From NCBI GenBank assembly GCA_947567595.1, contig CANOMQ010000002.1:62001-126000 (forward strand): a DNA stretch of 64,000 nt. The letters are read 5' to 3'. Under the pieces are notes generated by a model. That model had not been told where the DNA came from and searched no databases. It was given only the letters and a program-made list of their open reading frames with translations. This DNA comes from an uncultured Lachnospiraceae bacterium. Its GTDB lineage: Bacteria; Bacillota; Clostridia; Lachnospirales; Lachnospiraceae. Positions 47,341 through 54,740 of the stretch are shown here, piece by piece (within the stretch, counting starts at the first letter, position 1; each line of letters begins with the position of its first letter). A program made the translations under genes and the position numbers.

Positions 47341-47862
47341 TTATGCTATGTTTGAAATTTTTCCATTAGTGGCTATTGAATATGTAAAGCAGCCAAAAAA
47401 CTCACCATAATAAAAAATATTAGCTCTTCCCAGTTCGCTGGTATAAGCCGCTCGATATGAAAAATTATTTGCAAGTGTACCGGTAAAATAACCACTGACA
47501 TTGGTTATAAAAGAAGTTCTGTTAGCTTGGTCATATATTCCTGTAACCGTAGCATAAAATGTAGCTATTAAAACATCATCTTTGCCATATATCTTATGTG
47601 CAAACGTTACTGTATTTTCCTTTTCAGGATATGATCTCAATGAATTTCCGGAATTCTTATATGCAGGATCGTGAATTTCCTCTGTTATGCATACAAAACC
47701 ATTGTCCAATACCTCCACATTATCCAAGTACATTGGTACTCCTTCTTCAAATGATTCCGCCGCATATGTTGTGAACGAACTCGCCAAAACCATGATAAGA
47801 GAAACCATTACAGCAATCACTTTTTTACCTATAAACCTTCCCATTTTTTTGTTATCCTTCAT
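47341..47862 (-). CDS. Secreted protein of unknown function
   Basis: The 173-aa protein starts at 47862, where GGGAAAGGAG lies about 10 nt upstream; a longer frame is rejected. A signal peptide ends at TTYAAES (about 33). The mature part is a beta-rich domain (EKENTVTFAHKIYGKDD, TFYATVTGIYDQANR, YSIATNGKIS) with NVEVLDNGFVCITEEI, which echoes the DGxF pattern of the two smaller neighbours. Similar beta-rich secreted proteins without known function occur in Clostridia. It lies 49 nt upstream of the 145-aa gene. Confidence 0.75.
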   Translation of the reverse strand: MKDNKKMGRFIGKKVIAVMVSLIMVLASSFTTYAAESFEEGVPMYLDNVEVLDNGFVCITEEIHDPAYKNSGNSLRSYPEKENTVTFAHKIYGKDDVLIATFYATVTGIYDQANRTSFITNVSGYFTGTLANNFSYRAAYTSELGRANIFYYGEFFGCFTYSIATNGKISNIA

Positions 47863-47963
47863 ATTATTAACTCCTTTCCCATTCAACTTATTAATATTTT
47901 CATGCCACATATCCACCCTAAAATCATAATAAGCGAAAAATTATTAAACTTACTTTTTGTGTT

Positions 47964-48422
47964 TTATACCACCCTGCTTTTGGAAATCATCTTGAAAATA
48001 ACGTACCCACAGGAAATTCCTATACTGTTTAATATAATATCGTCAACGTCAAATGCACCCAACATGCATATAAGTTGAGCAACCTCAATAATTAAAATAT
48101 AAACCAATCCCACCAAAAATGTTCTGAGATATTTTCTCACAGCCTCATACCCCATTGGAAGCAAAAAGCCAAATGGAACAAAAACAGCTATGTTTCCAGC
48201 AAGGTTTTCTATAACAATAATTGGTATAGTCTTAATACGGCTTAGTTGTGAAGAAATGGTTCTAAACGGTACCAAGTTGCAATTCCATGCCCCTTGTTCC
48301 CTGCTCATCTTAATAAAATTTACTCTTTCTATGATTGAGTTTACGGATAAATCAAATTTAAACAATAACGAAATAGATAATATAATACAGTATATTATAA
48401 ATATTTTTCTTATCGCTTTCAC
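47964..48422 (-). CDS. VanZ family membrane protein
   Basis: The 152-aa protein shows the VanZ pattern: NLVPFRTI, NLAGNIAVFVPFGFLLP, a segment IEVAQLICMLGAFDVDDIILNSIG and about four membrane segments. VanZ relatives lower susceptibility to lipoglycopeptides or membrane-acting compounds in some bacteria; here the role is unknown. It sits between genes for secreted proteins in the BlaI/BlaR1 locus, which suggests a role at the cell envelope in this system. Confidence 0.87.
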   Translation of the reverse strand: MKAIRKIFIIYCIILSISLLFKFDLSVNSIIERVNFIKMSREQGAWNCNLVPFRTISSQLSRIKTIPIIVIENLAGNIAVFVPFGFLLPMGYEAVRKYLRTFLVGLVYILIIEVAQLICMLGAFDVDDIILNSIGISCGYVIFKMISKSRVV

Positions 48423-48466
48423 CCAACAACCTCCAAAACAGGCATTCCTCTATGGATTACATGTAG

Positions 48467-48501
48467 CAAGTATGATGATATATGTACCAATACCATACTT
48501 G
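48467..48501 (-). repeat. Inverted repeat between the 168-aa and VanZ genes
   Basis: CAAGTATG (48467-48474) and CATACTTG (48494-48501) form an 8-bp stem with a 19-base loop. It could attenuate or process the transcript that runs from the 168-aa gene into vanZ. Confidence 0.4.
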
Positions 48502-48523
48502 TTGCATTTTGTCTTAACGAACC

Positions 48524-49030
48524 TTATTTCTTGGAAATAGTTCCATTAAATGAATATCTGTTTGAATTTAGTGGAACCCTAAAGCCAATATAATATTTTG
48601 CCGTAGACGTAAGTCCCGTGAAAGTCGCTGAACCTGATTCTTTAGAAATCGTTATTGTTTCGCTATCTACTAGTTTTTTGTTCGAATCGTAGACCTCCAA
48701 AGTCAGTTGATCGTTTGTTGCTCCATGATATTCCTCTATAAGTTTCCAATCAGCAACACTAATCTTAATTGAAGAAGCTCCTGTAATCCATTTATTTGTA
48801 TATACCCGAGCTCCCATATCTGTTACTTCATAACTATAAGAAGAATCAGATAAGTTATGCGTACCAGCACTACCAGAAGGAGGATTTTTTCCTCTTGCTT
48901 CGATTCCCGATGCCGTTGGCGGAGTCGGAGACAAAGTATAAACTTCTTCACTAGCTGATACCTGCATACACATGGCAATGCATAAAACCAATGATAGCAT
49001 TAATGAAATTATTCCTTTCTTCCTGCGCAC
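48524..49030 (-). CDS. Secreted beta-rich protein, first gene behind a BlaI-type operator
   Basis: The 168-aa protein has a signal peptide (MRRKKGIISLMLSLVLCIAM..., cleavage after about SASEE) and a mature domain with beta strands (KISVADWKLIEEYHG, LTLEVYDSNKKLVDSETITI, ATFTGLTSTAKYYIGF) like a small immunoglobulin or FN3-like sandwich. AAAGGAG lies 8 nt before the start, which may be GTG or ATG. It is the promoter-proximal gene of the cluster (168 aa, VanZ, 173 aa, 145 aa, 101 aa). No family is recognised. Confidence 0.75.
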   Translation of the reverse strand: MRRKKGIISLMLSLVLCIAMCMQVSASEEVYTLSPTPPTASGIEARGKNPPSGSAGTHNLSDSSYSYEVTDMGARVYTNKWITGASSIKISVADWKLIEEYHGATNDQLTLEVYDSNKKLVDSETITISKESGSATFTGLTSTAKYYIGFRVPLNSNRYSFNGTISKK

Positions 49031-49160
49031 AATAAATGCTCCTTTCTTCAGTAAATAATTGATTGAGCCTGTAATTAATTATGTTACCCCTAATTCAATC
49101 CACTTAGGATTCACTGCATTAATTTTACAACCTTTTCAATTATGGATTAATAGTTTCATT

Positions 49161-49192
49161 TATACAGCTGTATATATTAATGATACAATTAT
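49161..49192 (-). promoter_or_regulatory. Promoter with BlaI/CopY-type operator TACAGCTGTA
   Basis: The perfect palindrome TATACAGCTGTATA (49161-49174) contains TACAnnTGTA, the known operator of CopY/BlaI-type repressors. It overlaps the -10 TATAAA of a minus-strand promoter whose -35 TTGTAT lies 18 nt upstream (49187-49192). A BlaI homologue is encoded 2 kb away, so repression by it is likely. Confidence 0.65.
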
Positions 49193-49281
49193 TATATTCC
49201 GCTTCTATCAAAATAGGAAGTGACAAAGCGGTGTTAATAGGGTGTCAAAATAATGCAAAAAATAATAGTACCCTATTAACT

Positions 49282-49647
49282 TTAATTTATATATTCCTTA
49301 AATTCGCCCTTAGAAAGAAACAGTTCAATCTTTTTTAATGCATTCTGTTGTATCCGCTTAAATGTTCTGTCGGAATAATTAAATGCGGTTCCGACTTCTT
49401 TTCCATACAGGTCTTCTATTTCTTTCCACGTTTTTTCATCAATCAGATGCCATAATATTATTTTTTTCTCATCTTCCTTTAAAATCTCCAGTGCAGATTC
49501 TATAATTTGGATTTTTATAGCAATTTGAGAATACTCTTCGTTCTTATCTGCATTTTGAGAATATTTTTGAATTTTATCTAATATATCCCTTCTCGCTTTC
49601 AATTCAGGATATGATTTTATAAATTCTTTGATTGCTTCTTCTGTCAT
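49282..49647 (-). CDS. Small sigma-70 region 4-like / ArpU-like regulator
   Basis: The 121-aa protein is helical and ends in an HTH of sigma region 4 type (ILKEDEKKIILWHLIDEKTW... EVGTAFNYSDRTFKRIQQNALKKIELFL). It is too short for a full ECF sigma factor, having no region 2; phage ArpU-type activators have this size. It lies 71 nt downstream of the blaR1-like gene on the same strand and so may belong to that operon. It might be a further regulator of the secreted-protein genes. Confidence 0.7.
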   Translation of the reverse strand: MTEEAIKEFIKSYPELKARRDILDKIQKYSQNADKNEEYSQIAIKIQIIESALEILKEDEKKIILWHLIDEKTWKEIEDLYGKEVGTAFNYSDRTFKRIQQNALKKIELFLSKGEFKEYIN

Positions 49648-49718
49648 TATAATCGTAATCCCTCCATATTCATAATATCATTTGAATATCTTTTAAAATT
49701 ATCGGTTAAAAGTCTGTT

Positions 49719-51068
49719 TTAGTGAGGACATACAGCATAAATAGACGATTTGACAAAATCACCATAAACCACATGCCCACATTTCGTACAATATTTAGCA
49801 TCATAGTAATTCATCTTACAACCACCTTTGCCGTCTTTTATATGATTTGCAATCGTTCCCGAAGCATATGCATGACTACAAGCCCTATACATTTGGTCTG
49901 TTTCTGTATGTACATCATAATAAACCTTGCCCTCTTCACTAACAAAAAATATAATATTATCTGCATTAACATATATTTCGTATGCATCATACTTTATATC
50001 AATTTCTGTACGTCCATCTTGCTCCCAATCACTATACAGGTAACTACTCTCTACCTTTTCGTACGGTGTATCAAGATACCAAATCTGCCTCTCCTCATAC
50101 GCATAAACCGTCAGAGACGACGCAAAAACCGCAAGCGCAATCATAACACCTCCTGCTAATTTGCTCATTTTCCCAAACCTCTTACCCATCTTTTTCATTC
50201 TTTTCATATTCTCAATCCTTTCTTTTAATTGTTTTTCACTTAAATTCAATCCTACAATCGGCATTGTCCTGTCTTCCTGATTTTCTGAAAAATCTATCAG
50301 CATGTTAATATAATCCTTTGTTTCTCCTAAGCTTTTGTTTGCTACAACCTTTTCATCACAATACATCTCGGAAAACAAATTCCATTGGTACAGCAGATAA
50401 TACACAAACGGATTATAAAAATTCAGAAACACCACAAGAGCCAAAATCACCTTGATAAAATTGTCTTTTGCACGAACATGAATTAGCTCATGACGCAGCG
50501 TATCCTCCAATCTGCCCTTCTCCCAAGTGACCGCCGGAAGTATAATTCTTCCGTGTATAATACCAATTGTAATCGGCGTTGTAAGACCGTGACACAGATA
50601 CACCTTGTTTTTTATATGCCTTTTCCTTCCTTTGGTCAGTTCACGTATTACAAGCTCTCCCTGCTCATATCGCTCCACCCCTTTCATAATTTTTTTATAT
50701 ACAGTAAGATACCTTTTTAGTTGTACACTCAATCCGCCAATTCCAAACAGAACACCTGCCGCAACAGCAGTATACATGACTACATTTGACAGATAAACGC
50801 CGTTTCGATAGACAAAAACCGTATGCTCAATCATATCCTTGACAACGTTATGCCCCTGATACCATGTTTCGCACTGCAAACATTTGTTTATCAGCTCGGC
50901 ATATTCCGTTTTGAACCGTGCAAACGGCACGAGAAACAGCAGAATATTTACAGTAAGATACACCTTATGCCACAATGTCGGCAGATGCCGCTTTGTCAAA
51001 ACATACATCAGCAGATAAATCAGAACCACAATGCTTCCCGCCAAGCTCATCGTGTGAAACAGCGACAT
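49719..51068 (-). CDS. BlaR1/MecR1-type M56 membrane protease with a Cys/His sensor domain
   Basis: The 449-aa protein has four N-terminal membrane segments and the zinc protease motif HELIH (about 193-197), with the downstream Glu in FSEMYCDEKVV. A last membrane segment (about 303-325) is followed by an outside domain of about 125 residues. BlaR1 and MecR1 carry a penicillin-binding domain there; this one has no SxxK, SxN or KTG motif. Its end has CSH, then GGCKMNYYDAKYCTKCG, like the secreted 145-aa protein. The start at 51068 has AAGGAGGAG upstream and follows the blaI stop by 1 nt. On signal detection such proteases trigger BlaI cleavage. Confidence 0.88.
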   Translation of the reverse strand: MSLFHTMSLAGSIVVLIYLLMYVLTKRHLPTLWHKVYLTVNILLFLVPFARFKTEYAELINKCLQCETWYQGHNVVKDMIEHTVFVYRNGVYLSNVVMYTAVAAGVLFGIGGLSVQLKRYLTVYKKIMKGVERYEQGELVIRELTKGRKRHIKNKVYLCHGLTTPITIGIIHGRIILPAVTWEKGRLEDTLRHELIHVRAKDNFIKVILALVVFLNFYNPFVYYLLYQWNLFSEMYCDEKVVANKSLGETKDYINMLIDFSENQEDRTMPIVGLNLSEKQLKERIENMKRMKKMGKRFGKMSKLAGGVMIALAVFASSLTVYAYEERQIWYLDTPYEKVESSYLYSDWEQDGRTEIDIKYDAYEIYVNADNIIFFVSEEGKVYYDVHTETDQMYRACSHAYASGTIANHIKDGKGGCKMNYYDAKYCTKCGHVVYGDFVKSSIYAVCPH

Positions 51069-51069
51069 A

Positions 51070-51468
51070 CTACTCCTCCTTTTCCGCAAAATCCCCCTCA
51101 ACAACCGACCGCAGCGCGTCCGCAAATTTTTTGTCAACTTTTCTTCCTCCGGTAAGTGCCGACAAGAAGGAGCCAATTGAGCCGCCATAATAATCATTCA
51201 AAAGCTTTACTGCCTTGCCCTGTTCATATTCCGTTTTTGTCACTGCCGCATGGTACACGCGGTTTTTCCCCGTTTCGTCTGCCGTGACAAGTCCCTTATC
51301 CGTCAGCCGCTTGATAAAGGTATTGACTGTCTGCTTTTTCCAGTCCCTGCCCTCCTCTTCATTTAAATAGGTCATAATCTCCACGAAGCTCTTTGTGCCC
51401 TCTCTCCACAAGTAATTCATGACAAGGCTCTCTGATTGTGTCATTTCATATATTATGTTTTTTCCCAT
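51070..51468 (-). CDS. BlaI/MecI/CopY family repressor
   Basis: The 132-aa protein has the BlaI winged helix: TQSESLVMNYLWREGTKSFV, WKKQTVNTFIKRLTDKGLVT and the wing GKNRVYHAAVTKTEYEQ, followed by a dimerisation helix region (KKFADALRSVVEGDF). It should repress its own operon and the secreted-protein cluster until cleaved through the BlaR1-like partner. The ATG at 51468 (AAAGGG 9 nt upstream) is preferred to a GTG at 51477. It lies 1 nt before the protease gene. Confidence 0.92.
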   Translation of the reverse strand: MGKNIIYEMTQSESLVMNYLWREGTKSFVEIMTYLNEEEGRDWKKQTVNTFIKRLTDKGLVTADETGKNRVYHAAVTKTEYEQGKAVKLLNDYYGGSIGSFLSALTGGRKVDKKFADALRSVVEGDFAEKEE

Positions 51469-51504
51469 ATTTTTCACCCTTTCGACTCATTATCGTTTGT
51501 TTTT

Positions 51505-51533
51505 ATTGTACTACAAGCGTATAATACTGTAAA
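51505..51533 (-). promoter_or_regulatory. blaI promoter with operator-like dyads
   Basis: TTTACA (51528-51533) and TACAAT (51505-51510) are spaced by 17 nt on the minus strand. TACAAGCGTA (51512-51521) in the spacer matches TACAnnTGTA with one mismatch, and the palindrome TTGTACTACAA (51506-51516) covers the -10. This fits autorepression. Confidence 0.65.
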
Positions 51534-51562
51534 GAAAATATGGTTATTCTCCCGCAAAGCCG

Positions 51563-51598
51563 AAAAAAATACCGACAGGCACTTCCCGTCGGCATTTT
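51563..51598 (-). terminator. Terminator upstream of blaI, for the toxin-antitoxin transcript
   Basis: The stem AAATACCGAC / GTCGGCATTT with a short inner loop is followed by seven T on the minus strand. Confidence 0.75.
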
Positions 51599-51644
51599 CA
51601 TTATATCCTAATATCATTCCTTATACTTTGTTTTCGATTTCTTA

Positions 51645-51797
51645 CTATATCCTTTGCAACCTTTTCTCCTCCAACATTTTGGCAACTGCCATTGATGCGA
51701 TATATTTGCTACCTGTAGCCTTATGTCCATTGTACAATGTATCAGTTTTGATGTTTCCAGTTCCTTCGGCAATAACAAATACAGGAGGACCTACTCT
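51645..51797 (-). pseudogene. Coding remnant without a start codon
   Basis: On the minus strand a frame of 50 codons reads like a real protein end (VGPPVFVIAEGTGNIK, then LYNGHKATGSKYIASMAVAKM, ending RLQRI before TAG). An in-frame TGA lies directly upstream and no start codon is available. It overlaps the 3' end of the toxin gene by 7 nt. It is probably the tail of a gene lost when the toxin-antitoxin pair or another segment was inserted. No family is certain. Confidence 0.4.
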
Positions 51798-52144
51798 TCA
51801 TCCCAAAAATCAACCGTTTCCTGCGAGGTAGTGACAATGCCAAACATGTGATACATAAAATCCTCTTTTTCATGAAAGATTTCAAGTATAATAATTGTAT
51901 CATTCAAAATACGATATATAAAATAATTATGCACTATATAAAGCATATAATAATCGCAATCCAAATCATACTGTTCCCGCATGGATATGCCCAACTGCGG
52001 AAACTGCTTTAGCTTTGCAATTGTCCCTGAAATCCGTTTGGAAACCTTTTCAGCGGTTTCCTGACCGTATCGTTCTTTTATTTCTTTTTTCATGGACTTT
52101 CGTTTGGATAAAGCAGTTTTCGAGTAAATAATTTTCCTTGTCAT
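51791..52144 (-). CDS. RelE/ParE-type toxin
   Basis: The 117-aa basic protein has the RelE/ParE fold pattern: helix KEIKERYGQETAEKVSKRIS, LKQFPQLGISMRE, YYMLYIVHNYFIYRILNDTIIILEIFHEKEDFMYHMFG. Members of this family cut mRNA on the ribosome or inhibit gyrase; which applies cannot be told. Its start overlaps the antitoxin stop by 4 nt, the usual coupling in such pairs. Confidence 0.82.
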   Translation of the reverse strand: MTRKIIYSKTALSKRKSMKKEIKERYGQETAEKVSKRISGTIAKLKQFPQLGISMREQYDLDCDYYMLYIVHNYFIYRILNDTIIILEIFHEKEDFMYHMFGIVTTSQETVDFWDEE

Positions 52145-52359
52145 ACGTTCGCCAGTTCTTCCTCCGCTTCCTCTTCCGTATAAAACCCTTCTTTTATGGA
52201 CTGTTCCGCAGCGTCCATTTTATTCATAAAAATCCGAAACGCCTTTTCCCGGTCAGACAATGCAGCGGACGCTGTCAACTGCTCAACAAGCTGTTCCACC
52301 TCATGGTACGCCTCCTGCGGGAGCAGATCAATTTTTTGGGTTAATTCTGTGGTAATCAT
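52141..52359 (-). CDS. Antitoxin of the RelE/ParE-type pair
   Basis: The 72-aa acidic protein (MITTELTQKIDLLPQEAYHEVEQLVEQL) has a helical N-terminal region of the kind found in AbrB/DUF2281-type or RelB-like antitoxins and an acidic tail (EGFYTEEEAEEELANV) that should wrap the toxin. GGAG precedes the ATG, and the stop overlaps the toxin start. Confidence 0.75.
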   Translation of the reverse strand: MITTELTQKIDLLPQEAYHEVEQLVEQLTASAALSDREKAFRIFMNKMDAAEQSIKEGFYTEEEAEEELANV

Positions 52360-52434
52360 ACACTAATTTCTCCTTTTTCAAAAGCAAAATATCATTATAA
52401 ATTTGTCTGTGTACTGCTTTTTACAATAAATATT

Positions 52435-52845
52435 CTACTTTACAATCCTATCCCGAATTTCATCAAGCTGCGCGTCCGTCATTTCCTGCGGCTTCATCAC
52501 AAGGCTCTGTTTATCGTCATTATAACGCGGTATCAGGTGCACATGGAAATGGAACACGGTCTGTCCCGCCACTTCATTGTTATTCTGCACAATGTTAAAG
52601 CCGTCCGCCCCCAGCTTTTCCGTCATCAGTGCCGCCATTTTTTTTGCAAGCGGCAGCACCTTTGCGGCGGTGTCGTCTGCGATTTCATAGATGTTCTTAT
52701 AATGGTTTTTGGGCAAAATCAGCGAGTGCCCTTTTGTGGCAGGCGCCAAATCCATAATCACGCGAAAATCCTCGTCCTCGTAAAGTGTCCTTGAGGGTAT
52801 CTCGCCGTTTGCAATTTTACAGAAAATACAGTTACTATCCTTCAT
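52435..52845 (-). CDS. HIT family nucleotide-binding hydrolase
   Basis: The 136-aa protein has the histidine triad HFHVHLIP (H99, H101, H103) and the zinc site CIFC (C6, C9) with H48 (LPKNHYKN). HIT proteins of this Hint type hydrolyse AMP-linked small substrates such as adenosine phosphoramidates. AGGAGG precedes the ATG. It follows the flavodoxin-SCP2 gene at 23 nt and is probably co-transcribed with it. Confidence 0.94.
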   Translation of the reverse strand: MKDSNCIFCKIANGEIPSRTLYEDEDFRVIMDLAPATKGHSLILPKNHYKNIYEIADDTAAKVLPLAKKMAALMTEKLGADGFNIVQNNNEVAGQTVFHFHVHLIPRYNDDKQSLVMKPQEMTDAQLDEIRDRIVK

Positions 52846-52868
52846 ATAAAACCTCCTGATTATTAAAA

Positions 52869-53858
52869 TTAAAATGTGTATAGCAAATCCAGTGTCCGAA
52901 GCACTTTAAAGTCGCCCTTCATTTTCATGTCGCCTGCCATAAACGCACGCTGGAACGTCATGCGCCCCTGCACAATCTCATTCATGACCTCCGAAGAAAT
53001 CTGCATCTCCACGTCAAATGTGTCGGTGTCACCATAGTAGCATTCCATCTCTGTGTGGTCAACCTTCACAATCAAGGGCTTTTTGGACTCGGGAAGGTTA
53101 AACTTGTAGACCGCCTGAAAGCCCGGCTGCGGGTGGAAATGGTCGCGCAAGTCCTGCAAAAACATCGTGCTGCTCATCTCTCCCGATGCGCCCATCAAAT
53201 CCTTGAACATACTTGCAAGCTCCTGAATGTCCTCCTTCTGCTTCTGCACGTAAAGGTCGTCGCTTGCAAGCTCGGAAAGCTGCTCCGCCTCCTGCGGTGT
53301 GAGGTTCAGGCTTTGTGTGAAGGATACCTTCTGCTTCACCGCCTGATTGCTGCATGGGAACACGGGTATTTTCTGATTAATGGAACGATATAAGTCTTCC
53401 GTCCGCTTTTCGATTACCCTTGCATAATTTGTATTCTCCTCAAGCTCCGCAACGTCCGCAAAATATCCGCAAATTCCGACTGCGGGGCGGCCGCCGAGAA
53501 TTTCCCATGCCTCTGTCAAGTGCGTCATTGCATCGCGCTCACCATACGTCGTTGACATTACAATAGGGCACATATATAAGTTAGAAATTTTTTCCTTATC
53601 TCCATAAAGCCAGCACGAATCCAAGAACTGCTGCATCCAGCCGCCTATGCCAAACCATTCCACCGTCGTTGCGAGAATAACTCCGTCCGCGTCCTTTAGG
53701 GTCTGCGAGAGCGTGATGATATTACTTTTAAATTCATACAAATCATAACGCTCCATGTTGACGTTTAGCTCGCGCAGTACCTCCTGCATTTTATTGAGCA
53801 CATAGAGCGTGGGGTCGCCAATTAAGCCCCTGCCCCCGTAGTAAATGTTGATTTTCAC
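52869..53858 (-). CDS. Flavodoxin/NADPH-dependent FMN reductase-like protein fused to an SCP2-like domain
   Basis: The 329-aa protein starts with a flavodoxin-like fold (MKINIYYGGRGL, DADGVILATTVEWFGIGGWM, CPIVMSTTYGERDAM), about 1-170. After a helical linker, the C-terminal 110 residues (PLIVKVDHTEMECYYGDTDT, FDVEMQISSEVMNEIVQGRM, FMAGDMKMKGDFKVLRTLDLL) match the SCP2 sterol-carrier-like fold, which binds hydrophobic molecules. The fusion suggests redox chemistry on a lipid-like substrate, which is inference. Confidence 0.85.
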   Translation of the reverse strand: MKINIYYGGRGLIGDPTLYVLNKMQEVLRELNVNMERYDLYEFKSNIITLSQTLKDADGVILATTVEWFGIGGWMQQFLDSCWLYGDKEKISNLYMCPIVMSTTYGERDAMTHLTEAWEILGGRPAVGICGYFADVAELEENTNYARVIEKRTEDLYRSINQKIPVFPCSNQAVKQKVSFTQSLNLTPQEAEQLSELASDDLYVQKQKEDIQELASMFKDLMGASGEMSSTMFLQDLRDHFHPQPGFQAVYKFNLPESKKPLIVKVDHTEMECYYGDTDTFDVEMQISSEVMNEIVQGRMTFQRAFMAGDMKMKGDFKVLRTLDLLYTF

Positions 53859-53885
53859 CTGATTTTCCTCCCGTATCTCAATTCA

Positions 53886-54494
53886 TTAAAAATTCTGTTT
53901 TTTTGGTTTATATACCTCTATCACATACATGACTGCCATAATCAGCACGCCGAAAATGAGTCCTCCCACATGCGCGGCATTGTCCACCCGCTCGGAACGC
54001 GTTCCGTCGTAAACCATATAGACGATGGCAAACAGCATTCTTTTGATGGAAATTCCCTGATAATGTCCATTGTTTATCACAACGAGTATGAGCATTGCCC
54101 CGATTAATCCAAACACCGCCCCGCTTGCGCCAATCGCGGTGTAATGCTTTCCGCTTAGCAGCACGTTTGCGATGGAAAAAAGGCTTCCGCCCACTCCCGA
54201 CAGCAGGTAGAGTATCGCAAAACGGACATGACCGATTACCCGTTCAAGCATTTCTCCGAGTGCCGCCAAAAAAAGCATGTTGCTGAAAATATGGTCAATT
54301 CCCCCATGCATGAACATGCTTGTGAAAAACCGGTAATACTCGCCGTCCAAAAGTATGCGCTCCGCGTCCATACAACCAACATTATACACTACTTCACCCA
54401 TATGTGTACAGCAAATATATATGATAATGTTTATCGCAACCAACGCGATTGTAACAGGGCAGTCGCGAAAGTCAAAAGTTTTTTGATTTTCCAT
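53886..54494 (-). CDS. Rhomboid family intramembrane serine protease
   Basis: The 202-aa protein has about six membrane segments, the early motif FFTSMFMHGGIDHIFSNMLFL, the catalytic GASGAVFG (Ser 125) and the catalytic His in NAAHVGG (His 176). It should cut membrane proteins within the bilayer. It is short and lacks extra domains. It lies 27 nt upstream of the flavodoxin-SCP2 gene on the same strand. Confidence 0.93.
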   Translation of the reverse strand: MENQKTFDFRDCPVTIALVAINIIIYICCTHMGEVVYNVGCMDAERILLDGEYYRFFTSMFMHGGIDHIFSNMLFLAALGEMLERVIGHVRFAILYLLSGVGGSLFSIANVLLSGKHYTAIGASGAVFGLIGAMLILVVINNGHYQGISIKRMLFAIVYMVYDGTRSERVDNAAHVGGLIFGVLIMAVMYVIEVYKPKKQNF

Positions 54495-54662
54495 TTTTGG
54501 TTTCCTTTACATAATAATCCCATTCTTAGGAAGCACCACAGTACTACTTATTATCACACTATGCGGGCGGACTTGTCAATCCTTACAATTAAAATGTTGC
54601 TTGTTATTTCCAACCATCATGAGTTGACATAATTCGACTATCTTGTTAAACTTTTAATGTAT

Positions 54663-54690
54663 TTGAAACAAATACGACATTTTTTATAAT
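54663..54690 (+). promoter_or_regulatory. Promoter of the large glucosaminidase gene
   Basis: TTGAAA and a perfect TATAAT are spaced by 16 nt. A direct repeat AAGGAATTGATATAT (54693-54707 and 54724-54738) follows, the second copy covering the ribosome site. Confidence 0.7.
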
Positions 54691-54740
54691 TTAAGGAATT
54701 GATATATAGGAATTTGATGTATGAAAGGAATTGATATATT

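Noticed and set aside
49719..51468. Beta-lactam resistance by BlaI/BlaR1
   Set aside because: The sensor has no SxxK, SxN or KTG motif and no beta-lactamase or alternative penicillin-binding protein gene is near.
51436..51831. 131-aa plus-strand frame across the blaI promoter
   Set aside because: It crosses a promoter, a terminator and the toxin gene end and has no ribosome site; the minus strand carries the more natural coding remnant.
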